From contig NC_092571.1 of the NCBI RefSeq assembly GCF_037975245.1, positions 11,169,917-11,233,916 of the forward strand: a DNA stretch of 64,000 nt, in the 5' to 3' direction. How positions within the stretch are numbered: position 1 is the first letter of the stretch; every line of letters begins with the position of its first letter. Below, piece by piece: positions 37,231 through 49,300 of the stretch. This DNA is from Apostichopus japonicus (taxonomy: Eukaryota; Echinodermata; Holothuroidea; Aspidochirotida; Stichopodidae). Under the pieces are notes generated by a model. The model had not been told where the DNA came from. It saw only the letters and a program-made list of their open reading frames with translations, and ran no database searches. Made by a program: the position numbers and the translations under genes.

Positions 37231-37325
37231 ACTATAGAGGTTATTCATACCGTCCAGTGGCTTGTTCAGTGTGAGGGAGCAAAATTTCACTTTCTTATCA
37301 TGGGCATCTCACCCCCCCCCCAAAA

Positions 37326-38109
<784 letters not shown>

Positions 38110-38770
38110 TTAAACAATGGGGATTAATTGTAATTAATTAACTTTTGACCAAAAATTTTTAGGCATCAACTTATTCATACACAATCCAACAATCATCAGT
38201 TCAACTTTGAATATGATCCATCAAAATCTTGAGGAGATTGAGACATTTGAAAATATTACAAAGAATGACCCCCGATGACCCCCTAAATGACATTTGACCT
38301 CAATTTTCCGAACACCCCTCGTAACTCTCATCCCGAGGAACATTGTGACCAAGTTTCATTATAATTGGCCATACACTGTACGAACAGGAGCAATTTGAAA
38401 ATATAGGGCCGCGGCCGGGGCCACAAAAGACCCCTAGTTGATCTTTGATCTCAAATTCATGAACACCCTGAAGGTAAAAGTACCATAGTACTATCGTGAC
38501 AAACCCTCAACATTGTACCATGGAATCTGTAGGAGAAGCATTTTGCGTATTTCCACAAAATGGCCCATTACGGCCCACAGGTGACCTTTGACCCCAAATT
38601 TTGGATCATCTCTGATGGCCCTATACCCAATGGTCCTTGTGTCCAAGTTTCATGAAATTCCATCAAACACTGTGCGAGTGGCAGCGGTTTTACCAATTGT
38701 TGACGGATAGAGTGATAGACGCTGCACTGTAACAATAGCTCACACCAGCATGCTGGTATGAGCTAAAAAT
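38110..38770. mobile_element. Interspersed repeat with three diverged subunits and a terminal palindrome
   Basis: Three related stretches of about 140 bases each begin with a TGACNTTTGANCTCAAAT word (38,290; 38,438; 38,581). Each continues with a CCAAGTTTCAT-type word and an ACACTGTNCGA-type word. The end, 38,737-38,764, is the palindrome AGCTCACACCAGCA/TGCTGGTATGAGCT, followed by AAAA. This layout matches a style of interspersed repeat common in marine invertebrate genomes. I cannot name the family; a Helitron-like or SINE-like origin is possible. Confidence 0.6.
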
Positions 38771-40406
38771 AGGGGATACTTCTCAGAAGAGAGCAGCTGT
38801 TAATTCCTTTAACTACTATCAAACTCTACGGGAGGGAAGGGGATTCGTTTTCCCCTCACCCCTGGTGAGAGGCCATGTTTCTCACCGTTGTCTACACAGG
38901 AACAAACAAAACGAGCCAAACATTTTTTATATATGACTGTTAATTTATGATATCAAACCATCTTCATAAATGAAAGATATCATGTTTGCTATGTATACAT
39001 GGGACAATACACATACAGAAAAAAGAACGAGAAAATATCCAGAAATAAAACATAATAATTAATATACAATAACATTACTAAACATTTTTCCACCCTTACT
39101 CTTCTATGTCAGACTAATCTTCTTAAAATATAACCATCACTATGACATCAGCGTGATGCTGCTATGACACCGGTTAGTAAAATGCATATACTAACATCCG
39201 AATTATCTGCATGTAGTTCGGATATTCAATTATTACCTACAAAAAAAAAAAAATCATTGGAAATCACTGCAGCCACCATAGGTTAACATCATGTATTTAT
39301 TTTTAGACTGGTAAGTACTCGGAAAATCTGTACAAACAATAATAGTTTTCTAAACATTTTTAACTTTCAAATTTATTCATGTTTGTTTCGAAGAGAGTTA
39401 ACAATCGTGTCAGGGTGGCAGAAAAGAGGCATAGCACTGACACATCATTATGTGACCATTTTTTAGCCTTTTTAGCATATTATCTGAGGTAACAAACGAT
39501 TCCCTTAAAAAGTCATACACTATAACTGCTTAAATTAATATCACTTCGAGAGAAAATGGCAGAATGCATGCAAACAATGGTAATTGCGAAATGTAAGTTT
39601 GTAAATAGTTGCCAAAACTGGCAACTAATGTTTAAGTATTCCACAGCATTTCTCTTACAGAATTACATAATGTAACATTTTTCAATGTTTGTGATTCATT
39701 TGGAGTGACTAAATATGTCAAAGATCATAACACGTTTTGGAGGCAGTAATGAAGACCTTTTATTGTACAGCATTCCGAATCTTATAGAACAGAAACATTT
39801 CCAGTTTGTTAGGGGTGACGAGGAGGGGTCAGCGTTATTCCAAGGGGAGAGGAGGGGCAAGCAATCCAATACTCTAGCTCTATGAAGTGAACAGTGCATC
39901 CTTAACCTCCAAAAGTGATGTCTCTTCCACCCCTACCCCCCCCCCAAATGCACCTTCTCTTCTTAGATTAAATATACCGCAACATGCAGTCAAAAGCTGG
40001 AATTTCTATAAATAAGATAGAGAGATAGAGATGTCAAAGATGAAGGAGAAAAGGTAAATATGGGGTACATGTTCTACTTGGTAAAATGTAATCTTGAATT
40101 CAATAAATTATATTAGTATGAGGACACATAAAGGAATTTGTTGAAGATCAACTTCAGATCCATTTGATTAACTTAAGCCTCATTTTTATTAACATTCAAA
40201 AAACCAAAAAAACATAGATGACTATACATATAATAAAGTTATTTACAAAACATACCTAATCATTCAAGCAGTAGTTTTGGAATGGTGGTTTGGGGGATTG
40301 GGTAAACGATTTAAACAGGTTTTGGGTTAATAATAATAATAAGAATTTATAATGACCAATTAGCCCCAACAAATTTTGGCATGTGCTGCCTGCCTCACTT
40401 CACGAA
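38771..40406. other. Intergenic DNA, no gene seen
   Basis: AT-rich with homopolymer runs (for example a 13-base A run at about 39,240). Short frames only. It may include distal 3' sequence of the minus-strand phosphatase gene, but no signal shows this. Confidence 0.5.
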
Positions 40407-41072
40407 TTATGAAATGCTCTTATTGCCAGTAAATTTTGAAAGTTCTTTCCTTGGTGGTGGAATACAGTACAAAATGTTTACCATTTCAGTCCAGCCATGA
40501 TAAGAGTGCTGGGACTGTGAGGTAACAGGTAAGCAAAGAACAAAAGTAAATCCTACAATATTCCAGTTTGGCAAACTTTTAGAAACTATCAGTATAGTGG
40601 TACATTTGCAATTATTTCTGGGAGATGGGGGGGGGGGGAGAGGAGAAGGAAGTATCAGAGAAGGGGATAGATACCAGTTTTCTTTAACAAGATCAACAAC
40701 CTTCAATAGTAAGATATTATTTTTGCAAGTAATCTCTGTTTTCTCCCCTCTAGTACACAAAGGGCAAAAGATTTTGGTGATGGTAGTCAAGAAAGGGGTG
40801 TGTACCAAGGTAAATTTAACCAGGGACCCTGATCCAGCTACACATTGGAGATAATGACTATTTGCATCCATAACAGCCAGAAGAACAAGAAGTAAAGTAT
40901 ACAATATTAAAATGGATACTACGGCAATTAGCCAGCTGTGGAGAGCAAAAGAGAGAAAAAAAAAACACTGGGAAGGGAAGTGGGAAAGAACCAATAGAGA
41001 CTTCACAATTGAGATACTGGAGATAAATAATGCTGATTTATCTGTGTGAGGAACAGAGAAAATTGTCACCAA
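40407..41072 (-). CDS. Possible 221-residue open frame, function unknown
   Basis: This is the longest uninterrupted frame in the window and has an ATG-started reading of 221 residues. It contains a hydrophobic stretch around residues 47-67 (WLIAVVSILILYTLLLVLLAV) that could be a membrane segment, and a Pro/Ser stretch around 146-153 encoded by a homopolymer run. I recognise no family. A frame this long is uncommon by chance in AT-rich DNA. Still, codon use looks unremarkable and the Pro stretch comes from a low-complexity tract. It lies downstream of the phosphatase gene's last exon, so it may simply be non-coding or 3'-untranslated sequence. Confidence 0.2.
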   Translation of the reverse strand: MVTIFSVPHTDKSALFISSISIVKSLLVLSHFPSQCFFFLSFALHSWLIAVVSILILYTLLLVLLAVMDANSHYLQCVAGSGSLVKFTLVHTPFLTTITKIFCPLCTRGEKTEITCKNNILLLKVVDLVKENWYLSPSLILPSPLPPPPSPRNNCKCTTILIVSKSLPNWNIVGFTFVLCLPVTSQSQHSYHGWTEMVNILYCIPPPRKELSKFTGNKSIS

Positions 41073-43257
41073 TCTGCATACAAGTAGTCTCTATAAAAAT
41101 GAAATTGAACTTAAGGAGAGAAAGATATTGAAATGGAATTCCCTGCATCCTGATTCTGTTTGAAACTTCTGGAATTGGGGGGGGGGGGTTAGGGGCTTGT
41201 GTATAAGTATCTGTTAGCCGATGAGACATGACAAAGCTTAAAAGAAACTTTTTCTCTGCAACACAATATACAACTTATAATCATACTGGCCAATGTTAAG
41301 CAATGTCATTATCAATTAATAAACGAAACTGGACAACCCGACACAATATTCTGAACTTAAAAGCCACAACTTGGAAGTACATGTATTATTCAGACAATGC
41401 AGTTACCTAAGCGGTATTAAATAATTCACTGGGGAAATAACTATAAATGTGTATTTTCTAGCTGTTTTTCTGTCATTTATCCTGTCAGAGATGGTAACAT
41501 TGAGACAAAAAACCTAATGTTTGAAATCCCTGGATCAAGTTTTAGTGATCTATATTACTCTTAATCATTTTAATTCTCTAAAGTTGTAAAGCTGTTTAGG
41601 TCAAATTCACATTCAGAATCAATGTTATAGTTATTATTCTTACTGAGCTACTGTAAATTTTATAACCTGCCCCACCCCGTTCCACCCGTCCCCCTAATTG
41701 TAAACAAGTTGAGCGGACACACTTCAAGTCAACAATTGGAACATGTTTAATGTAATTTAAACATTAAAAAGAACCAGTTCATAACCCAAATCAGAAAACT
41801 AAAAGTCAGTCACAAAATCTAATACTCGTTAACACTTCTCATAATTGGACACAAGTCTGTTTTGTTTTCTGTTCTGTTTACTTCTTTAATATGGCTGGTT
41901 TCTACTTCCGATGTATTTTGTGGGCGACGGAAAAAAATGAACCACATATCATCACAGTCAAAATACAGCATGCGATAAAGATATTGTTATATATTACTAT
42001 GGTTCATTTATCCTTTATCTATCCCCCTACGATATTATTTGGAGTATGAACCGGCATTTACACCTGTAGATTGTTGAAGGAGAGTCAAAACTTTGTCTAC
42101 CTACATGGTTGGGGCATTTGGCCATGTCAATGACATGATATTATCTCTTCATGGGCAAGCTACTGAATCATGGACATTTTTCTAATCATCTATCTTTTTG
42201 TTAGCTGCAATTAACCAAATGACAACATGGCAGAAGGTACATTATCCCTAACACATTGCAAAGATGTACATAATATTTGACTTCTACCAAATTAAACAAA
42301 CCCTGTTTTTATTCCATCCAGTCAAAAATAAACCGCAGACTACAATTAGTATAAAGGGAGGAACATCAGAATAGCAGATAACAAATATCATTTATAAGAG
42401 AACAGGTAAGTTTGTAAGGAAATACCCATCACAATCATGACTGCAATAATCCAACAAGGCTGATTTAAAAATGTATGCCAAAGTTGTTGGCAGTAGTATA
42501 GTTACAGGTTATCCATGACCTTTGACACAGTGATGCATATATAGTACAGTACCACTACAGAGCCAAGAATGTCCAAATGTAGTAGAAATTATGATCTTTG
42601 CATGGAGTAATATCTTTATAATTTATTACTCATTGAAACTTAATTGCAGATGGAAGTCCAAATATTTCACAGGAAGGTGATAACAGTCAAAACTTGAAGC
42701 AGCATTTGCTGCTGATCTATTAAGATGAGGTTTAATTCCTTTTATTTTTCTTAATTTACACTAAAATCCCGTATTAAACAATACAGGTAATTAGCTTGAC
42801 TGCTATGGTTTCATTTCAAAGTGTTTTCAAATATTAAAGGAAAAAGAAAAGTATCATTTATCACTCGATAAATTGAAAATAGAAAAGAAAATGAGATCCT
42901 TGAGTTTCAACCGGTAATTTGTGTAAGATGTGGTAGGTTTTGGTAAAATTGTCCTGAAACTGGTGACAGAATGTGAACAGCTGCTTTCAAAATATGTTAT
43001 ATGGAAATAAATATATGATTAAATGGTGGCTGCCCTCTCTATGTCTTTTGACCTGATAAATGTATCTACATTAACATGGTATACACAGCATGCCAAGAAA
43101 AAAAGGAACAAAGAAAGAATAGGAAATTGATCATAGAACCCTCCTGGCAAGATCAGTAAAAGATCGACCTCCAACGACCAATCAGGATAACTCACTGACA
43201 GCTTGTTACTATGACGATATGATAAGATACCATGTCAATTAGAGAAACTGCAATGGC
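41073..43257. other. Intergenic or 3' untranslated DNA, no gene seen
   Basis: AT-rich, with a G run at 41,177-41,187. No frame, repeat family or RNA gene can be supported. Confidence 0.5.
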
Positions 43258-43538
43258 TGCCAAATAGCATGCAGGCAAGGCTGAATCAGTATCAAACAAT
43301 AGAGACTATACCTGCAGATACGCAGTGTCAATTGTGTGAAACCGCACGACACAAAAGGTCATGTGCTATGCAGCATGGCTGCAGCCCCCTCAGCTTCCTG
43401 CCAGATAGCATGTAGGCAAGGCTGAATCAGTCTCAAACAATAGAGACTATACCTGCAGACAGTGTCAATTGTGTGAACCGCATGACACAAAAGGTCATGT
43501 GTGATGCAGAATGGCTGCAGCCCCCTCAGCTTCCTGCA
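43258..43538. repeat. Two-copy tandem duplication, about 140-bp unit
   Basis: Two successive copies (offset 141 bases) share ATAGCATG-AGGCAAGG, CAAACAATAGAGACTATACC, GTGTCAATTGTGTGAA, ACACAAAAGGTCATGTG and GCAGCCCCCTCAGCTTCCTGC. They differ by a few substitutions and a short gap at CAGATACGCAG. It lies just downstream of the phosphatase gene's stop codon, so it may be in its 3' untranslated region. Confidence 0.93.
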
Positions 43539-43911
43539 TCCCCGAGAATGACATCCATTAAATGGATCAATTGAAGCTCATGTGTAAGGATGGCGTATGA
43601 AGCAGATATATCGGTAATACTATGAAATCGTAATTTTCTTTTACATAAAATTCTGCAGCATTGAAAATAAAGGAAGAAAGTTAACACAAATTGTGGATTT
43701 TTTTGTGTTTTTTTTTGTGTTTTTGGACTCCTTTGTCTAGAGTGAATATTTCAAATTTGTTTTCTATCTACATTGCAACTACTTCTTTATGTACATCCCC
43801 AACACAGCTGGGATAAATGCTAAAAAAGTATATTCATGGAAAAAATAATAACCAAACGATGTTCTCAACTGCAAGAAAGAGCGAGCGAGAGAGAGATGAT
43901 AGAGCAATTTT

Positions 43912-44092
43912 TTACGTCTTCTGAGGAGTAATGTGTCCTATGGATTTCTTCTTCCAAGACACAGTGTATGAATTCCTTCTTAAAACTGATCTTACGTCGC
44001 TGGTAAACCTGAGAGCGTCGAGAAACGGTAGTAAACTGAGAAGGTTGATGTCAGATGCATCGGACATCCACGATAGGATAGGATGCCATTAT
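43912..44092 (-). CDS. CTDNEP1: CTDNEP1/Dullard-like phosphatase, last coding exon (frameshifted)
   Basis: Acceptor TTGTTCTTCTTCAACAG precedes 44,092. The start continues the preceding exon in phase (DNGI). One base is then missing within ATCCTATCCTATCG, and the family sequence resumes in the next frame as [20 protein letters not shown] and [17 protein letters not shown]. These correspond to the family's conserved SWFSDPSD, LLNLLPMLDALRFT and DVRSVLSRN blocks. The C-terminal tail after RRN diverges from the usual short RLW ending and stops at TAA (43,912-43,914). The missing base could be a sequencing or assembly error, or a real lesion. Confidence 0.85.
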
Positions 44093-46203
44093 CTGTTGAA
44101 GAAGAACAAGATTATTGGAGATATCATTAGGATGGAATCTTCAGAGTGGTACAACATTGTCACAAGCATGTCTCTTGGCATACTTTGTTCAGCTTTCAGT
44201 GATATATGCATTTCATTTGAATCTATGTCATGAATGTAAACATCAGTTACACAATCTGACCCCAAAAAATCTTCAGTATTTAAAATTTCTTTAAATACTG
44301 TAGTTAGAATTGATTTTTGTGGAGTTTTGAATGTTTCATATTTTTTTCAGATCAAAGTGCATTTATCTGGCAAGTGACAGGGGGCTACATGGGGGCTACA
44401 GGGGGCTACTGCACTGTGATTTACTCACGAGTCGGTCATGATGATAAATCACTATGCAAAGGTTCAATGTGAGTGCAGACTCATTATTAATGTACTGGAT
44501 AGCTGTCTGTTTTTATTATATAGCCAGTCTCACATACCGACAAGCTTCTAGGAATACAGAATGTAACTGAAAGCTAGCCAAAAGTGTGTTGTTCCTGTTT
44601 TCAAGCAGGTTAAACCAGGGCATACTAATACCTAGAATAAATTTTGCAACAATAGGATGTTGTTCGTTTCAATTGCAATAGCACATGTTTCTGTATAATT
44701 GCTATTGGTCTACTTGAGCAGCAAAAAACAAAAACAAAATAATTAAACCTACAAACTAAATTAATCCACAAAAAGCTGGATATTTGATCACTTTTGAAAC
44801 ACTCTATTATTGTACATATACTTTTTAAGAAAAAGTCTCCCAGGAAAGAACCTGGGCACGAAACCAAACTACCAAACGACTGATCCGCTCTCAGCCCCAG
44901 TCCCAATTGCATCGAGACTGTGACTATCATGGTCGGGTGTGCATCACCATTCCCCTCGAAAGGGAACAGATACTACACTTTTGAAACACTCTATTATTAC
45001 ATATTAGTGTGATGTACAGTATAAATTGTGCTGGTACAATGGTTGTTCAACTTACTGTATCAACAAAATTTACCAAACAAAGAAACATTTAAGAGCAATC
45101 GAAGTGTCTTGTGTCTGTTCTCTTGCTGATACCACGATATAGTGAAACATGGAAAAAAGCTAGTTTGCAATAGGACCATGTTACACTGTTTCAGCAGCAA
45201 TTAGTACATAAAGTATTGGTCTAGTTGTGTAAAACCATCTAGTACTTAAAGTACAAAAACAAATTAAACTAAATTTGAAAGATTGACTAATCTACAGACT
45301 TATACAAATTTGACTGATGGAGGATCATTCTTGAAAGATTTCAGTACATCATGTGTGAGTTACACCCAGCAACCGAACCTTGACGAGATAAAAAATTGTA
45401 TTCCACACATTTTTCAGACCCAGACAAGTCATTCCAAAGCTAGACCATTCTCATTTTCTGAGTGGTATTGTGCATCAGTAATATCTATCTGCCTTCAAAA
45501 CCACTGACTATTGTAGATCTGAGTAGATCGGTTCCAAAAGGCAAGCCACACAAAAAGGTATTACAAAATCATGTAACCGAGATGATGGAACCACAAGTAC
45601 TAATTTTTAGTTGGGTTTTTAAGGTTTGGTTTGACGAATCCAAATAATAGTTCAACATAAAGTCTGTATACCCATGGATTAATAAGACCGAGAGATCTGA
45701 ATAAGTAGTATTTAAACTGTTTACTACACATACTGTATGAACATTTTTGTGTCCCACCAATTTGATCTGCAATTTTAATTACTGTTCATTGCCAATTACT
45801 GGTGCAACCTTTTTTGAGCTACACATACATTTATAAGCAAGGAATAATTTTTGGTTAAAATTTTGTATAGCAGATTAGAAGGCCTTCAACTTTGATTGGT
45901 AGCTTCAATATGGAGGTACAGTATTTGGGAAAACTCCCTAAATTAAAATTTGTGATATGGGTTGGATGGAAACTTAATTTCACCAGTCTTATCAAGCCAC
46001 AGAATATTCACCCATAACTGGATTAAACAGAATCATAGAAACTTATCAATGTTATAACAACCAATTTGGCAACCGGTAACAGGCAAGTAAGTTAACGATA
46101 TAGCTTAATAATCTTACCTACAAATCTACGCACCACACAAAATAATTTAAACTTCTTTTGTAAATCACAACCATAGATATATTGTTTGTTTCCAGAATAC
46201 TAC
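44093..46203 (-). other. Intron of the CTDNEP1-like gene
   Basis: Bounded by GTAGTA at the donor side (46,203 downward) and TTCAACAG at the acceptor (44,093). Contains the SINE-like insertion at 44,812-44,975 and a short GGGGGCTAC triplication near 44,386-44,410. No other exon was recognised. Confidence 0.75.
44789..44998 (-). mobile_element. SINE-like insertion (164 bp) with a perfect 23-bp target duplication
   Basis: The 23-base word beginning CACTTTTGAAACACTC and ending TATTATT occurs at 44,789-44,811 and again at 44,976-44,998. It encloses 44,812-44,975. Long perfect duplications of this size are typical of LINE-driven insertions. Read on the minus strand the insert ends in TTCTTAAAAAGTATATGTAC and contains CCTGGGAGAC after a GCCCAGGTTC word. 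An RNA polymerase III B-box was not clearly seen, so the strand and a tRNA or 5S origin remain uncertain. Confidence 0.75.
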
Positions 46204-46315
46204 CTGGGTAAAGTTTGTAGGCGCTTGGAGAATTATCAACAATAAATATAGAAGAAAGATCGCTATTAACAGCTGATAAGTCTTTGGCATAATAACCAGA
46301 GTCAGGTTTACAATG
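46204..46315 (-). CDS. CTDNEP1: CTDNEP1/Dullard-like phosphatase, internal exon with the second HAD Asp
   Basis: The acceptor is TTTTCCAG before 46,315 and the donor is GTAGTA after 46,204; length 112, starting in phase 0 and ending with one spare base. It encodes [20 protein letters not shown] and [17 protein letters not shown]. This matches the family's HC...GSYIKDL...[20 protein letters not shown] region. The KDL Lys and the DNSP Asp are the conserved catalytic residues of the FCP/SCP-type HAD phosphatases. Dullard phosphatases act on lipin at the nuclear envelope in animals. Confidence 0.92.
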
Positions 46316-49300
46316 CTGGAAAAGAAAACAAAGAAATCAAGCTCACTGAAAGTGTTAACCATTAACGGTTAGTGAAAATTCCAAAACTTACCGAGTTTGG
46401 ATATTTACCAGTGATGTGCTTACCTGTCCCCTCATAACCTCAGCATTCTCGTTCTAACTTATCTAGAGTGAACTGCTAAACTTTTAACACTGTGGGCCCT
46501 CTATGGTTGGAAACCTGCGGCTTATGACCTCCCTTCTCATCCTCCTACCACCCAAAGTGTCTAGAACGTTCGTTTTGTGCTCAGATTTCTTTCCGATCCA
46601 AAAATGCTACTTCCATAGTTAATTGTGCAGTTTTATGGCACTCAGTCTCATTAAGATACAAAAGCAAATTTATATTGCCTAGATTGAAACTAGAAATTCT
46701 GAAAAACAAAGTTTCAAATTTTGTTTCTTCGACTCCAGTGATCAGATCAGATCAGATAATTATTTACAAAGTTTGTCCTTTGCATTTTCTTTATCATTCA
46801 GTACTCTAGGTAGGTTATTCAACTGTTTTCCTGATAATGTAAACAGAGTGTGTTTAGTACTTCATAAATTAATTGCCAATATGACTAGTGAATTAAAGGT
46901 GTCAGCCGGTTGCAGTCACTCAGGTACCATTGACATTGTACGTTCTGTATACAGTAAATCCAATATCATATGATACTGTACAAGTTTGTACAGCAACACT
47001 GTTCAGATCACTTGACAATCCCTGATAACAGGTCAAAGAGTAACTTGGTAAAGTGCTAGAATATGGTCTGTATGCCAAAATGACCATGACTTTTAAAAAC
47101 ATGTCAATATACAATTGTCTGTTACATAGAGACACAGCCTAAAGTGGTTTAGTATTGAATTTACAGTTAATTCTCAAGGGTTTAAGGAAGCCAATGTCAG
47201 TTTTTTTGTTTTAATCCCTAAATTGTGGATGAATGCTGGCTTACATACATTCTTTTTCTGTTCTGATGAGTGTCCAGAGTACACTGAGACTCGCATCTAG
47301 CTGTCCATATGATGGACCAGAGCGGACCCAGCTTCTGACCATCTTCTCAATTTATACCCAGTCATGATGTGCAGGCACCCACTCATTATAACCCCATTAC
47401 AGCCATGGTGAACACAATTGTTTCAAGCTTTTGAAAGGACAGAGCCATGTCCCAGTTTGCAAACCAAAAATACCAAATCAATGCTAGACTGGAGTTTTGA
47501 ACTGGGAACCTAATTGTCATGGAGAGGACATGCTAACCTCTTCTACTAAATCTTCAACCTGGGTAGGACAGTCTTTGTTCATCACTGAATCAACAATAAC
47601 ATATCAAGGAATGTCTTTGTCCAGTTTGTTTCCATTCAGTCCCACTAAAGCTTGGTTACTAAAATACTTATTTGTCTGTAGTATCTTCTATTTAAAATCC
47701 CCCTTCCATTGTCTAACCTTTCTACCACGGGTGAACCATATATTTCCATGCTTGCCGTGAAGACACCTAAATAATATCACTGGCTTACCTGAGGAAATAG
47801 ATAGAGAGACAGAAACAATGATTGACATTAACGCCTCCAATACTTAATGAGAAAATATTCATACGTCTTAAAACTTTAACACACAGCACCACGGCAGAAT
47901 ACATACATGTACAATGTGCACACAGTATGTGCCACATACTGTACTTGAGGAAGTGCATGGACGTGATAACGCTGGTACAGTATCTCCGGAGGCTGCGCCC
48001 GGCAGTTCTGAATGCTGCCCAGCACAAGTTATAGTAACTTTCAAAACATTTTCTTCCGGGAACCTTTTTCTTATGCTTAATTTAACAAATTTTACCATTA
48101 CCAAATATGGGTGAATACTGGAAGTTAGCATCAGAATAGGAAAACGATAGCACCATTTGCAGTCTGAGCATTATTTCATTTACAAACATTTTCCAAAGGT
48201 GAGGGGGCACCCCACCCAAGACCCCTCCACCAAGACTTGGATCACACTATCACACAAATCTGCCCAGCACTCAAATATTGATGAGTACAATACAGTACAT
48301 GTGTGTATCCCTGCAGTGGCCAAACATGGTCCAGTACAGTACAGTACAACTACTTGTAAAATGGAAAATGTATAGGACATTTACATACAAATATTAATGT
48401 CTAAATACAATTATTTTCATACAGTACTGTATATCTTTATTACTGCAGGCTAACATCCTCTACTATACTGCATTGTTCACTCACACCCGATCAAAATTTT
48501 GCTTGTTTTCGGAATGCATCTTACTTTCTGAACTCTTTGCAAAACAGGATGTACTTTCTCAAGTATACATACAGTGTGTCATTACTATACTCAGCAATTT
48601 ACGGTAAAATTTGATTTCCTTGAAGGTAAAATGTGTTTCACATTCAATGAAGTAGTAGGTAAAGTACAGCATGAGTCTACTATGCAATTTGTGAAAGGTC
48701 TACAGAGAAGAGCGTGAACCTCCATAGGCCAAGACTGTTTGCCTACCCTAGGTAGACTGCTACGGAAACATGTTAAAACCATTGTTAGGAGTGTCAAAAT
48801 ATGCTGTGAACTTGTAATGAAAAGATCACCATACAGTACAGTACGGTTCTGTACAGTTTCTGTAGTATTTTGACTAAGTCTTTAGCTAGTTTGTGTATAA
48901 CTTACTTTCACTTTAACACAATGATCCCAATCTCATTTCTGTGATATTGTATTGTTATAAAGGGGGCGGGGGTAGAATTTATGTAAATATGAAGAAAATA
49001 AGTAAACCAGATCTATATTTAATAAAGTTATGGGTATTTAGTGACTCATTGCATGAAGCCAATCTTGATATCTATACTAATGTACCCTATCTATGCTGAT
49101 TTATGAAAAATGTACAGTTGAACTTGAACTAGAGTAAGCCCCCCCCCCCCCCTCACCAACAAAAAATTTACAAAAATTTGTAGGGAACAATTAAATAACA
49201 CCATTTGATACTAAGAATATTGCTCCCAAGGTAATCATTTAACAAACCAAAAACATTTTTTTTTTTTTGAAATGCAAATCTCAATCTCCATACTGTATGG

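Noticed and set aside
44625-44930. 101-residue minus-strand frame
   Set aside because: It runs through the SINE-like insertion and its flank and so is not a real coding unit.
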